Source: Phoronis australis | Lineage: Eukaryota; Phoronida; Phoronidae | Assembly (NCBI GenBank): GCA_002633005.1 | Contig: NMRA01000905.1 | Coordinates: forward strand, 1 to 64,000 | Length of the DNA stretch: 64,000 nucleotides | Reading direction: 5' to 3' | Shown here: positions 1-12,418 of the stretch, one piece after another | Numbering within the stretch: the first letter of the stretch is position 1 | Layout: each line of letters opens with the position of its first letter | The notes under the pieces: model-generated | Databases searched by the model: none | What the model saw: only the letters and a program-made list of their open reading frames with translations | Told to the model about the DNA's origin: nothing | Position numbers and translations under genes: made by a program

Positions 1-440
1 TCGGAGGCTTGGCTGGGGCCCGCCTAAGTGCTCCGCCGGAGTCTGCCTGCGCTGCCTTCGGCAGCTTGGCTGGGGCCCGCCTTAGTCCTACGCCGGGAGC
101 CTGCCTGCGCTGCCTTCGGCTAAAGACAAAACAAAACTTGAAGAAGGTTTCGCCGGTGGGGTGGTCCGAATTTGCACACATTATTAAATCTTGTTTCAGC
201 CACATGTTCATTACCGGGGTTTGATTAATAAACTCAATGTTTCCTCACGCTCTTGTTCTTTTATTTGTTGCGGCATCCAAGGGGGGTCTATATCCGCCTA
301 TGTCATGTATGAAGGCATAAAATTGTGGAACGAATTGTCAAGTAGCATGAAGATATGCACCACTGTTGGTGACCACAAGAAACATTCGTTAATCTATTTT
401 GGTGCATACTCTTGCGACTGCTCTCATTGCGACTATTATT
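1..440 (+). pseudogene. 3' fragment of a non-LTR retrotransposon ORF2
   Basis: The translation of about 191-440 contains YEGIKLWNELSSSMK followed by a HKKH-like stretch, resembling the C-terminal 'GxxLWNSLPxxIxxxxxxxFKKxL' tail of CR1/L2/Jockey-type elements. It stops at 440-442. Bases 1-120 are two copies of a roughly 59-bp GC-rich unit. The rest of the element lies outside the window or is lost. Confidence 0.4.
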
Positions 441-1071
441 GATCTTTACCTTAGGAGTGTGGTTCTCCGAATTGCATATGCATGCGACCGAGTTTGAAGA
501 GCTGAGTTTTTTACTTGCCGTAATAAGCACTATGTGTGTGTTTGTGTGTGTGCGCGCGCGCGTGCGTGTGTGTAGGCCTTTGTGTGTCTTTTTCACAAAA
601 TTGTTCCTTTCAGTGGCACGATATAGCGTAAAGTGCAAACGCGGATTTTAAAATTTCCTTTCCCGAGGGAAACCCGCTGAAACTTTCTGATCGTCGCGAG
701 GCCTGTACCTGCACCACGGCTCTTTCCGTCGCCACGTGCGCAAACCTCAAATCGGTCCTCCGCCAAGCTTAGCGTAACTGGACTGCATCGTGACGTATAC
801 CTGCGCTCCCGCCATATATAATCTGCATTTTTGTTCATAGCTCCTATTTCGTGTACCTTAAGCTTCTAAGTTTAGCTCTGCACGTCGATGCTTTATGCTA
901 CTGTTCCTTTGTTACTATCCACATCGATTTTAAATAAACTTTTACTACTAATTATAAAGGGGGGACCTTACACTCTGAATGTCTTTGAACACGTGCACCT
1001 TGCCGTACTGGATCTCATAACGCGAACAGTTTCACTTTGAAGATCAGTGAATCCGACCAACTTACATTACT
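441..1071. other. No gene seen; GT/GC alternating tract
   Basis: Contains an alternating purine-pyrimidine run at 532-573 (GTGTGT/GCGCGC). 1072-1094 begins CAGGGCTTGGAATGAC, a solo end of the CAG...CTG family described at 22151, 24281 and 45238. Confidence 0.5.
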
Positions 1072-1129
1072 CAGGGCTTGGAATGACCCATGACTACAAA
1101 AGAGGAAAATTTTTATAGTCAGGTTTGTT

Positions 1130-3885
1130 GTGTAATTTTGTTGGAATTCTGTGGGCAAAGTGGACACTATATATTTTTGGAAACCTCATGGAATGACAAA
1201 TCAGAAAAAAATGATTCCATTTTTGGCGGCCATCTTGGCGGCTATCTTGGATTTTCAAAAATGGCGCCGTTAAAATGGATTTTGCTCAATATCTCCGATT
1301 TCACGTCACTTAGAATGTTGGTCTTTATGGCTACACCTGCATTTCTCAAGGAATTGAAAATTTAATTTTAGTGGAGGCCATCTTGAATTTTTAAAAATGG
1401 CGCCCGTAAAATAAATTTTTCTCAGTATCTTTGCTCTTGGATCACTTAAAATGTTAATTTTAATGGCTGCACCTACATTTTTGTGGTGACGAAATCTGAA
1501 AATGCAATTTATCAAATGAGAAACATAATCAAAACCCCATTTATCAGCAGCCACATTTTAAAATCCATTCTTCATGTAATCCAACACATATGATCACTAT
1601 CTTAGTTTCTTGTATATTTTGTTCGGAGCTTGTTTCCTTCAAGAAATTTAAAGTAAACCAGTACTTAAACAACTTATTTACGTTTGAAGAACATGAAAGA
1701 ATGTTTTTGTAATGTCAGTAGTCTTTCAAAACTTTGAAATCAGTCTATAGATCCGATCTATGAATCATTACAACAGCCGTCACTGTCACCAGGAATCACA
1801 TCATCATCACCATTCTGACATTCTGCTCTGTACTGATATAGATCTATGTAAGGCAGGTCCTAAATGATCAGCAATTGCATTTTTGGGAAGAGCAATCGTT
1901 TTTGCTCTGTCATCTAACCATCTCAAGGACAGCCTCTGGCACTGGAGGCTCCTCAGTTGTGATTGTTTCCGGCAGCTGGTCATCTTTGTTCTTGTAAATT
2001 CATTCTGCAATGGGTCAAGGAACTCCTGTCGAGCAATGACTGCCTGACCCCACACTCTGGCTTGAATAAACACCCTCAGCACATGTTGTTTCAAAGCACC
2101 AATGGTTGGTAGACATTTGTCACTGTCAGCCATATGTTTACAGAAGAGGTACCATCTCAGCTCTGGGATGCTATTGTGTCTATACTCTGTGGTGAGCATG
2201 CACTTGTAAAGGGGGCTAATGTGAAAAGAAGTTCACCTGTTACTTCATAAGCAGCTAGTACAAAAAGTCTGCAGTGCATTCATATCATCAGTGTTTGCCT
2301 TCAAATATATATTCAACATATGGACCAGTGTTCATGTAAAAGCATGGAAAGCAGGAAGAGCCTTTGCCCGGACAGAGCACCTAATATTGTCCGTATTGGA
2401 TTCACGTCCACAATCCCAGATGCCATGGGGACTGAAGTATTTCTGAGAAGCCTGTCATAATAGACAATGACGAGTACCAGTAAATCTATGTCAGGTGAAA
2501 AAACATCAGCTGAGAATTAAGAACCTTTTGATGTGATGCCAGAACTGCATGATGTACAGTGTATTAGCAATATATCATCTTTTTCGTAATCGTTTTCTTC
2601 TAAGCGTAGATCACGTCGGTTGCTTTTTGTGCAGCCTGAAGCTGAAGTAATGGCTATCTTGGCAGTCTTTATTATATTCAAGTGTCTTTGCAGACAGATA
2701 TACAGTAAGTTGAGCCTTTTTTGGTCATGGGAGAGGAAACGGCTCATTGGGATGTTCTGTGTGTAAGTCTCATCTCTTGTCTGGTACTGCACTTCACCTT
2801 TCTCTGCCTTTTTTCTCTCAGGCTTGTGGCTTGATTCAAAGAGTCGTCTTTGTGGGTGTCGAAAACCAGAATGATATCACGATCTCTAGTTAAGAACATC
2901 ACTTCCATGCTATTCACGCGTGCAGTAGTTGTGGCTTGGGTGAACACACTCAGTGGATGTTTTCTGGATCTAAAAGCTCTCTTGCAGCTTAAAGACTGTC
3001 CTGTTCTAAGAAGTATGCTTCGGAAGGTTTCTGCAGAAGGTGGATTCGATTCGACTTGTCTGTGCATGGCATTGTCCCACTGGCAGCAAAGATTTCTCTT
3101 GATGTTAGGGTGAATTCATAGTGGCTGATAGCATGTTTCTGGTTGATTTGCCCAGCGGGCTACAACTCCTAGCTGTTGCTCTCGTCATTCAAGTTGATCC
3201 TCAGCCTGGTTACTGCCAAAATTATCTGCCATCTGACTGTCAAAGGTGAAATGCATTACCATTGAGCAGAAGAGAGCTGGATTCCAAAGTGAACAGTGGA
3301 AATAATATCGAAATCTTCAAAAGACATGTCTTAAGTGTCTTTTCAAAAAGATATATACACTGTAGTAAACTTGAGGTTAGTAATCTGCGTTTCTGTGATT
3401 CCTTTAAGTATTCTGAGGGTCCGTAGCTGCTATTAAAAATCATTTAGATTATATGTATCATTTTAGAAATAGTGTTTTTCAATTCCTTACCCCACGAAAT
3501 GTGGGTGCAGCCATTTAAACCAACATTCTAAATGATCCAAGATCAGAGATACTCAGCAAAATGTATTTTACGAGCGCATTTTTTGAAACTCCAAGACGGC
3601 CACCAAGATGGCCGCCAATAAAATTAAAATTTCCAATTCATTGACCTCAGAACTGCAGGTGTAGCCATAAAAAGTAACATTCTCAGTGACCCAAGGGCGG
3701 ATATATTGGGCAAAATCTATTTTACCGACGCCATTTTTGAAAATCCAAGATGTCCGCCAAGATGGCCACCAAAAATGAAATTAATTATTTTCTGATTCGT
3801 CATTCCATGAGGCTTCCAAAAATGTATAGTTTGCACTATCCCCAAAAAATTCCAGGAATGTCAAAATTTGGACATAGTGAACCTG
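1130..3885. mobile_element. DNA transposon remnant with long (~350 bp) terminal inverted repeats
   Basis: Bases about 1130-1500 match the reverse complement of about 3485-3885 (shared segments include tcatggaatgac, ggcggccatcttgg, ggattttcaaaaatggcg). The arms carry an internal alternation of 'gccatcttgg' and 'aaaatggcgcc' blocks. The interior carries a minus-strand open frame at 1807-2199 (LPTIGALKQHVLRVFIQARVW) resembling a widespread, uncharacterised invertebrate repeat-associated protein; I do not assign a transposase family. Exact ends and target duplication were not resolved. Confidence 0.6.
1807..2199 (-). pseudogene. Fragment of a repeat-associated ORF
   Basis: 130 codons on the minus strand inside the long-TIR element. 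The stretch KCLPTIGALKQHVLRVFIQA followed by a VWGQA segment is like a family of uncharacterised proteins in repetitive loci of marine invertebrates, in which 'LPxTxxALxxHxxRxxxQAxxW' is typical. That similarity is from memory and function is unknown. No intact gene is visible; the adjacent frame at 2517-3067 is broken. Confidence 0.3.
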
Positions 3886-5879
3886 AGTAGCCGGTCCAGG
3901 TCCGAATCAGTCCACGGAAAATAGTGAAAGACTGTTGTGCGCAACACATTCGGTAGACTGTTCCAGACCCGGCCGAGCAGCCTCGAAGCGAAAGGATTTT
4001 TTACCGTATTTGACAGATTTAACGTGAGGAATGTCTAAAAGGTTGCTGTAGCGAAGGAGTAATTGTTTTCTTGCTTCTTTAAAAGTGAAAGAATTATCTT
4101 ATGTAATTCACCATAAAGGATTTCAAATACTTCTACTGCAGTCGAAGTCTGTGTAGCCTAATAAAGGGGTCAGTGGTTTAGCTAGGCCCTACTGAGAGTA
4201 TAGTAGTTGGTCGTGCGTGCTAACCGTCGTTGTGAACAAAACGGAGGGCTCTGAGTTGAAATTTTTCTAATTTGAGTTATAGCTCCACCACTTTTTTCAG
4301 TGCTCTGGCGCCCATGGTGTTTTTATGGGCGGTATACCACAAGGGGGCTGGGGCTATAGATCCTCCACTTTTTTCAGTGCTGCCTGCGCCGTCCATCTAG
4401 ATCATAGTGGTGAAAAATGGCAAGTTTAGCTTTTATCGAAAGGTGGAGACTTTTTAGAACGTTTATTTGCTGTGAGGCGTTTTTGCAAATGTCTGAAATT
4501 TGGGAGTTAAAAGTTAGAGTGGTACAAACGACTAGGCCTATACCTAGAAGTTTAACTTTCGGTTCAAAAGGTATTTTGCAATTTCCAAAGCAGATCGAGG
4601 GTTTTACAAAATGTGTTGATTTTTTTCCTATGCAGATTGCTTGGAATTTGTCACTACAAGATTTGCTTGCATGCCATTTACAGTGAACCAGCTGATGAGT
4701 GATTCGCTATGCGTCGCCCACGACTCTACCGTACCGAGTCTCATCATTACGCTAGCACCTTACATGCTGGGTGTCATAAGGGGAGCGCCTTGCTGTGCAG
4801 CCAGAGCGAGATCTTGGAATTCCAAGCTCACGTAGGCTAACACTTACTTCCGCTTGATCTTAAGATTAAACAGTCTCCCGTTCAGTAACGCTATGACTTC
4901 GCTAAAAAGCAAGACTTCGGGAGATTACGTGAGATATTGCCGTGTATTTTAGATAAGAATACGTGACTTTAGATAGATTTTTAGCTAGGTCCTGGCGTAG
5001 GTCCTAAAGTTACTGAACGCACGCAAGATTCCAAGTTCACATACGACAGGAGATCACTCGCGCACTAATTTGGTGGCTATCTTGTGAGACCATGATTAGG
5101 TCAAATATTCGATTAGAAATCCTAAAGTAAGGCCCGTTGGTTTATTATATACAAAAAAATTGAATTGTAGTGTCCAAATTAAGTTTATGCTACTTTTCAA
5201 GACACAATAATTAGTACGAAAAGTGTTATTTTTGATCGGAGAAGTTTCCGATTTGGTGATAAGGCACGAGTTTGGGAGTTCCGTGTTGAATGTTGCGGAA
5301 ATGTCTGCAAGTTTACCAAGATGCCAGTACTGAGAAATATTCACTGAAGTCTCATGTAAGTACAGTAACATAACACAGCATATATGTACACATTGCACAG
5401 GAACGTTGAGTTGCATTGACCTTATAAATGCAAGAAACTAATTAATGTTGGCTGCTGCCTGTGAGGAAGTGAGATCCTATTGAGACAGCAGAGTGAGATG
5501 GTGCAAAATTCTTTTGGTTCCTCGAGGGAAGGTTTTAAAATATTGTGCCTTAGCTTTCAGTTGTATCAATTTCTTAGGCTAGAGGGACTGTGTGTAGTGA
5601 AACGTGATTGAGGCTCACCATCTTCAGCTTTTAAAGCCTTAGACAGTTACCACCACTTGAATTGCAAATGGTACCTACTAGTACTAGACCAAGGGCTTAC
5701 ACATAGTGTACCCAATTATCGGAGGGACCCTAAACATGGGATATTTCATAAAATATTACTTGAAGCATAATCTGAGAATTAAATGACACCAATTTTTGTT
5801 CCGCTATAATGCATTCAATGTCCGTCACCGATTAAGACACGTGACACATTTCTCTGAAGATAAACAAGGGAGAAGTCAA
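3886..5879. other. Non-coding stretch with a copy of the CATGGGCGGCGC short repeat
   Basis: About 4284-4400 holds a diverged, reversed copy of the 70-bp palindromic-ended repeat found at 52943, 53016 and 55147 (ttttttcagtgct, gggggctggggctatag). I see no supported gene; open frames at 4417-4835 and 5096-5416 are unrecognised. Confidence 0.4.
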
Positions 5880-6120
5880 ATTGGAGACAGTGTGGCCTAG
5901 TGGTTTGGGAAACCTGGGTTGGAATCCTGACTTTACTGGCAGACAATTGAGCATTACACAAAAGTGTCTCCTGCTCCTCTGAGCTCGGTCTTACTAGTGA
6001 GTGAAAGAATGAATGTATGTAAGGCCTAAGAGAATGAATGAGAACCACTTCGGAATACTTGACTTCGAGTGTGAAGTGTAAAGAAGGAAAAAAACGAGTA
6101 CCTTTAATTTTCAAAATGAT
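5880..6120 (+). mobile_element. tRNA-derived SINE
   Basis: An A-box-like TGGCCTAGTGG (5893-5903) and a B-box-like GGTTGGAATCC (5917-5927) sit 13 bp apart, the layout of an internal RNA polymerase III promoter. The body (gtgtctcctgctcctctgagctcggtcttactagtgag) recurs at 52080-52150, so this is a dispersed family. Confidence 0.7.
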
Positions 6121-6387
6121 TACTGACTGGGAACCAGTTTTCACCGTTATTCAGTGAAACTGGAAGGATTTAAAGACTCGTACTGCTTACTAAGCTGTCC
6201 GTCTACACTCGAAATGTACATATGGTATCGTGACTTCAACAATTTAGCCAGGTTTAAGTATTACTTGCAAAAATCGTTCCAGCATGCATCTTGGATTGGT
6301 ATGTGCCAACTAACCAGTCTGGGTGTCAGCATTAAACTTAATGTCCAAGAAGCACATGCTGTTAACCCCTGAACCAATGAACACTTT

Positions 6388-6515
6388 GAAATAAAACATT
6401 ATTCTGACTGCACTACCAACAATATCCTTTATCTAATAACACGTAGAAATTGTTCCATTCAATATGTAGGACAAACTCAACATAATCTTCAAACTCGGTT
6501 TGAACCCCTGAACTG
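6388..6515 (+). pseudogene. Penelope-like element fragment, GIY-YIG endonuclease domain
   Basis: The plus-strand translation contains NNILYLITRRNCSIQYVGQT followed by LQTRFEPLNC. This is the 'NxIYLITCxxCxxQYVGQTxxxLxxRF' signature of the GIY-YIG domain in Penelope-like retroelements. Only the domain start remains and no reverse transcriptase is seen nearby. Confidence 0.55.
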
Positions 6516-8084
6516 CCAACTGGAATCTGGGAGAATTTTAAGGGGGGGGGCATGGCCCCCTTGGCTCCCCTCTAAATCTGCCACCGCAGATATATAAAAG
6601 AAGGTTAAAGAATCAACCAAATGTAGAAGTTGCCAAAATGGAAGTCACCGATTATGGTGTAGAGAAATGAATATTGTAATAACAAGAAATTCTTGGACAT
6701 TTGATATGTATTTTGTTGTTTTTCCCATGTGTGTGTGTGGGGTGGTGGGTGGGAATGGTGTGCATCATAAAAACTAGATCCATACTGTGGTGAGATGTAC
6801 TTTGTTAATAGATTCTTACAACTAAGGTGGTAGACAGAACTTGTTACATTTTAAGAGAGTCCTAGCAACCTAAACTTTTACAATGATGTGAAATATAACA
6901 GTTGTTACATTTTACGAAATTGTTGTATTTTACAGCATATCACAGCCTGAAGATGGTATTGTCCTTGTCCAAGATTTGAACACCAGAGTAATCTGTAGTG
7001 TGACCAATGGTCAATGAATGATTAATAACAGCCCTGTGTGTTCAATTTCCTCAAAGCTCAGCAGAAATCGTTCTAAAAATATTGCAAGAGGAAGGTTATT
7101 GCTTTGTTAAAAATATGTAAAATGAGACTATGAAATTTCATACATGCCAGTCAAGACATTGAAAAACTCAAGAGTGACTACAGTCAGTAAAGGTGTGACA
7201 CTTACTATAGTAGGTCACAGGCTTCTAGCCAGCATTGACATTTTCAACATAAACAGCATAGTGGAGCAGAGTCAACAGGTTGATTCCAGCAGAACATCAA
7301 GCTGGTGTGTATTTGTTTTAGGTCTCCTGTTGTTTTAAACTCTAGAGCTCACCAGGAAGTCTTTTGTGTGAATACTTTTTTGCCACTGCAATTTTCTTCC
7401 AAAACTAAGGATTTCTTTACAGACTTGGAGCAATGACATAAAAGCAGCCAATAAGTTCATTAAATCAGCATTTTGTTTTATTAGAATCTGGTCCAACTGA
7501 ACTGTCTTATTTTAACTAATTGAAGTTTACTAAAATAAGTAGATGTCACTGGTATGACTTTTCAGCAAGTACTTTTATAATTGAAAAAGTCCAATATATC
7601 TTGTTTTACATTGTAGCAACTTCTATACTTGATTTTATATCTGTCTTATTAATATTTAAGCGTTTTAGGTTCTTAGGTATTTGACAAATTTTATCTTATA
7701 CTACAAGTTCAGAAAGCAAAATTAAGACCTAAGGTTACTTTTATTGGCTGAATAATTGTATTTTTATGGGTTTGAAGAATGTAGTTCTGTCACACGATTT
7801 CTGACTTGACAAATAATTGTTGGAATCTAAAATTTTGGTCAATCGAGAATCGGAACTTATGCAAAACTTACAGGGCAACTAAACTTTTTAGCACTTTTTT
7901 GTGATGGATATACGGCACTATGGTATCCAGGAGTTAACCTTTGGCCCCAAAAGTTCGACAGTTTGCCATGGGTCGAATGATATTTTTGGATAGTTTAGGC
8001 GTATTGTGATTGCAAAGATTTGAAAATATTGTGAAATACCTGTAATTAGGTTATTTATAACAATGATTAGCAACACACAAAGTT
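6516..8084. other. No gene seen
   Basis: AT-rich unique-looking sequence with a G run at 6541-6549 and a GT tract near 6730. Nothing is supported. Confidence 0.5.
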
Positions 8085-8151
8085 ATATATGCAATTACTA
8101 GGCCTCCGGCCCTTATTACAATCAAATCATCAAATACAATACATGTTAGTG

Positions 8152-8725
8152 TCAAGCACTAACAGTAATACGAGTTCTTCTTCGTTTGAATGCAAAATGA
8201 ACATATTTACATGTTGACCATATAAGATCTTTTTCCTCCATAGTCATGACACTGTTGAATTTTGTAACACTGGGATTGTTGTAGCTCCGTGAAGGCAAAT
8301 ATCGTTTCCTAAGGTCATTGTAGAATGAGCATTCGGTAAGAAAATGATATTCTGCTTGACACATGGCCTAACACAGAGAGGGCATAATCTTTGTTCTGCT
8401 AAGTTTCAGTGTCTACCCTTTTCAATCATTTATGCATTTGCTGAACATCTTAATCTTACCATACCATATCAGATCTAACATTGTCAATTACATCTAAATA
8501 ATTTTCAAAACATATGTTTAACTTAAAAGTTCTGTAAATTTCTAGCTTATTCGAATTGTTCAAAATTTCTTGCCATTTTTGCTGATCAGTATCTTTGCAT
8601 CTCTGTTTAAAAATTGACATGAAGCTTGTCTCGGAACCTGCATCCTGATTGTACCGTGCTTGTCCAAAACCAAACTGAAATAGCAATTTTTTTAACATCA
8701 TTAACCCAGCAAGGTTTATCAACAT
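8152..8725 (-). pseudogene. LINE ORF2 C-terminal region
   Basis: QAEYHFLTECSFYNDLRKRY followed by LPSR matches the 'ExHFLxxCxxYxxLR' C-terminal motif of these retrotransposons. 8456-8725 gives the preceding QKWQEILNNSNKLEIYRTFK block. Confidence 0.7.
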
Positions 8726-9288
8726 TTTCCGTCATATTGTACTGCCATTCCTAGCAGTAATATGTAATTTTTGACGCATCGGTTTTTAATAGTTTTAACC
8801 AGTATTTCACAATTTTAGGAAATCGGTATGCAATCAAGGAGTAACGACCCATCTCACCTCTAACAGCCCATGAAATTGCTACGCTAAGCAAATTGAAAAT
8901 TTCTTTACAAAATTTTGTGTGGACTATTTCTGTACATTCACCTTCAGTAAAACCCTAGATCTCACAGTCATAATGAAGTATCAGTAGTATCTTACAATCA
9001 AATAATTTCAAATTAACTTTAATGGGAAGTGCATAAAAACCATTGACATTTTTCCGTTTTAAATTCACTGCCTTAGCAGCCTATAACGATAGAGTTTTCT
9101 GCGCTCCACACCATGAACCTTTCGTAGTAAACATTAATCCTAAATATTACATGCATTTACAATATTAACAGTATTCCCATCGTGTCCATTTTTCATAGGA
9201 TCTTAACATTCCACCCGTCCTGAAAACAATTATCTTAGTCTTCGACTTGTTAACAATCAATTTCTATTTCTGGCAATACCCATGGAAA

Positions 9289-10053
9289 TTATTCAATTTT
9301 TCTACAGTCCTTAACAGTATAGGAAAATAAAACCAAGTCACGTACAAACAGCAGATGCAATGATTCAGCTGATCCCATGGAAATTTCTTCGCCTCCACTG
9401 GATTTTAATTCTTGCTCTAAATCATTTATAAATAAACTAAACAAAAACGGTGTTAGCTGAGAGCCTTGTTTGAGACCATTCTGACAATCAAAGAACTCTG
9501 TATTCAATCTCACGCACAACTTTACTTCCGCGTACATTGCTTTGATTAGCGTATACATCTTACCTTCTATGTGATTGTTCTTTAATTTAATCATGTATTG
9601 CGATCATGTATTGCGCGTCTATAAGTACTGTCGAAAGCAGCTTTAAAATCCATGAAAGCACAATAGAGTCTACTTTTGTCTCGTGTCAAGTATTTAATTA
9701 TTAAGGTATATAAAGCAAACGTGATTCACCATACTGTGCCCTTTCCTGAATGCAGTTTGAGACCTACTAATTACATTTTCTCTTTCCGATCATTTTTGAA
9801 GTTGCTGGCATAATATTTTTTCGAATATTTTGGCTGTGTCTTGCAAGAGGAAAATTCCTCTGCAATTTTCAGGAATTTTGGCACCACCCTTAAATATCAG
9901 ACTGAGTACTGTAATGGATTTTGTCAATTCTTTTGGAAACGGCCCATTTATTAAAAAGTGGTTGTATAGATGGAGCAGCGAATCTACCAACTTTTTATCA
10001 GCATACGTCCTCAATGCCAATTTTATCACGTCCTGGCGAAGATTGTTTTTCAT
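9289..10053 (-). pseudogene. LINE reverse transcriptase fragments
   Basis: Contains FKGGAKIPENCRGIFLLQD (family 'NYRGIxLL') and CQNGLKQGSQLTPFLFSLFI (family 'GxxQGxxLSPxLFxLFIND'). The expected catalytic 'YADD' block is degraded to VRDLVLFS. Frames are interrupted between the two fragments. Confidence 0.8.
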
Positions 10054-10637
10054 ACTTCTGATGGTCTGTATAATTTCATCTTTTGTGATCTAAGCATGCA
10101 GCTCCATATCAACAATGGCATTACTTGAATTGTTGTCATTTTTACTGAGTTGTCAATAAACGCTTGAAATTCATTGTACTCTGGATTAGTAACAAAATAA
10201 CACCCTTTAAACTCAAATCTGAAGTAATTTATTCATTCCTCCGGTTTAATTTTCCTCGTTAGACATTTCTTCTTGATATTAAATGTGCGCCAGAATTTTT
10301 TGCAGTGTTTACTCCCCACAGTTGTAACGTTTTCTGCTACATTGTAACCGTTTCACTTTTTTAACTCTCCATAACCCCTTCTAGCTTGTACACATGTAGT
10401 TTAGATATTGTTTTCTCAGTGTTCAAATACTGATTCTAAAATTACTTAATTTTTGCCTAACGGCAGCTCTCATTTCCCTACACTCAGCGTCAAACTAACT
10501 GGATGATACAAGATGTTTACTTTTAGTTTTAAAATGTCAGCTGCACATAGTTTCTTGCAGCTTTCTACACTTGAATCTATGATCGAAGGTAAATGACTCT
10601 GTATGTCAGCGAATAACTGATCCACCTCCGGGCTCAT

Positions 10638-11486
10638 CTAGTTTTCTGCACACCTCAGGCTCAACCCCTTATCCCATTTATAAACATTTTCAATCTGTTC
10701 ACCTGGAGCCCAGTTGTTTTTCTGCATCTTACACATACTAAAAATCAATGGAAAGTGAGCAGTCGATTCACAGATTTCACCGATTTCAACACCATCCACA
10801 CAGTACAATAAATCATTGTACATCATGCCATAGTCAACAATACTAGATCCATTATAAGTTACACTTGTTACATTACCAATGTCTACATCTTTCTCTAATC
10901 TTCCATTCACTATTCTTATCTCATTTCTTTGACAAAACTAATAATTCTGTACCAAACTCATTTACCTCACCATAATCTTGTGAGGTCCTACAACATAGGC
11001 CATCTTCTACATAACCAACACAATCAAAAATAGCACTGGATTCATCCATATACTTAATACTATCATCTTCAATAAAGTCTGTCCTGTTATGTGTACAAGC
11101 ATGAAAATTGCCCATTATTAAAAGGTGAAAAGCCCCCTTCATTTCTGCAGAAAAACTGTGCAACTCTTGCTCAAGTATTTTCATTGTTTCCAAATTTTTA
11201 CTTGAACTTTTTGAAGACTTATACATAACTGCAACTAAAATGAGATACAAATGATTAGGTAGGTAAATTTTTACACATAAAAGGTCAGCAGAACTAATAC
11301 AGTCTTACACAATAATACTACACCACCAGAATTACGAAATGCTTGAGGTTGTTTATTTCTCACCGACCCAGAACATGGTAACTTCCCAGTGTTAACTCGT
11401 CTTCATTGCCCATGTTTCAAGAAAAGCGATAATATCATATGTACATATCATATTTACAAAATCAAATCTCTGTATTTTATGTTTTA
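10638..11486 (-). pseudogene. LINE APE-type endonuclease domain (3' part)
   Basis: Begins IQRFDFVNMICTYDIIAFLE (11476 leftward), continues with SGGVVLLCK, LLIMGNFHA (the GDFN-like motif, Asp changed) and NGSSIVDYGMM. The 5' part of the domain (CNCWNIEG) is at 13622-13665, on the other side of the insertion. Several frameshifts are present. Confidence 0.75.
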
Positions 11487-11585
11487 CCGTACTCGTCCGG
11501 GTTACGGCCCATGCTCGGCTTACCGCCCACCCCTGAAAATTTCAATATTTCATTTTTAAGCACCCATGCTCGGCTTACCGCCCAC

Positions 11586-12418
11586 CAGGCCTTCATGCAG
11601 CGTACGTCCTGGGCGTCCAAATGGACGCCCTAGCACTAATGTAGACGCCCTGGCAAGGACGCCCAATGTATCATTTGGACGCCCTGTCAATCAGAATTTC
11701 TCCAGTTTGGACACCCACATTGTAAGATTACTAAGTTAATCAAAGAGAGAAGTTGGCCCTTTCAACTCAGAAAGAAGTATACAATGTATTTCAAATGTTG
11801 CAATGTTCAAACTATTTTCAAAGTATTTGGTAGGCCTGTCAATCATTAGCACGTGTTTGCTTGCCAGAGTGTCTGCTTTCAGTAGACTCATGTGCCACAG
11901 CAATTCTGTACTTTATATAGGGACACGGACCTTGCTCAACTCCAAACTGGTGTTTCAGAGCTGTAGTTTCATCTACTTCATCTTTTTTTGAAAACACCAA
12001 AAGCGAAATAAATGTCATTATTTTAATAATATGATGTGCCGCAAGAATATCCCCATTTAAAATGTTTGAGTTTTCGCCCGTTTCATGCTTTTGTATGTGC
12101 GTCTAAAATGGAGCAGCAGTGACACCTGTTGCCAAAATATGAACCACACATCATCTGTGCATTTTTCTTTTGTTGGTAACTNNNNNNNNNNNNNNNNNNN
12201 NNNNNNNNNNNNNNNNNNNNNNNNNNNNNNNNNNNNNNNNNNNNNNNNNNNNNNNNNNNNNNNNNNNNNNNNNNNNNNNNNNNNNNNNNNNNNGGGGGGG
12301 GGTTACTGGTGAATGGTGGTGGGGAGGGGGGGTAATGCGTCGTTGGAATCATGGACGCCCTGGAATATTGGGAACCCATTTTGGACACCCTATGTTCGAA
12401 ATCCTGGATGAAGCCCTG
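11586..12418. mobile_element. hAT-like element nested inside transposon A
   Basis: It begins CAGGCCTTCATGCAG and ends CTGGATGAAGCCCTG, with an exact 8-bp target duplication CCGCCCAC at 11578-11585 and 12419-12426. An 8-bp duplication with CAGG/CCTG-type ends is typical of hAT elements. 'ggacgccctgg' blocks lie near both ends. It includes the 112-N gap, so its true length is uncertain. Confidence 0.75.
12182..12293. other. Assembly gap (112 N)
   Basis: A run of N next to a G-rich stretch (12294-12330), probably a hard-to-sequence tract inside the nested element. Confidence 0.99.

Noticed and set aside
532-573. Alternating GT/GC tract as a regulatory Z-DNA element
   Set aside because: It is a plain simple-sequence repeat with no promoter or gene beside it that would give it a role.
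4417-4835. Possible host exon upstream of PI3K
   Set aside because: The frame has no recognisable domain and no convincing flanking splice sites.
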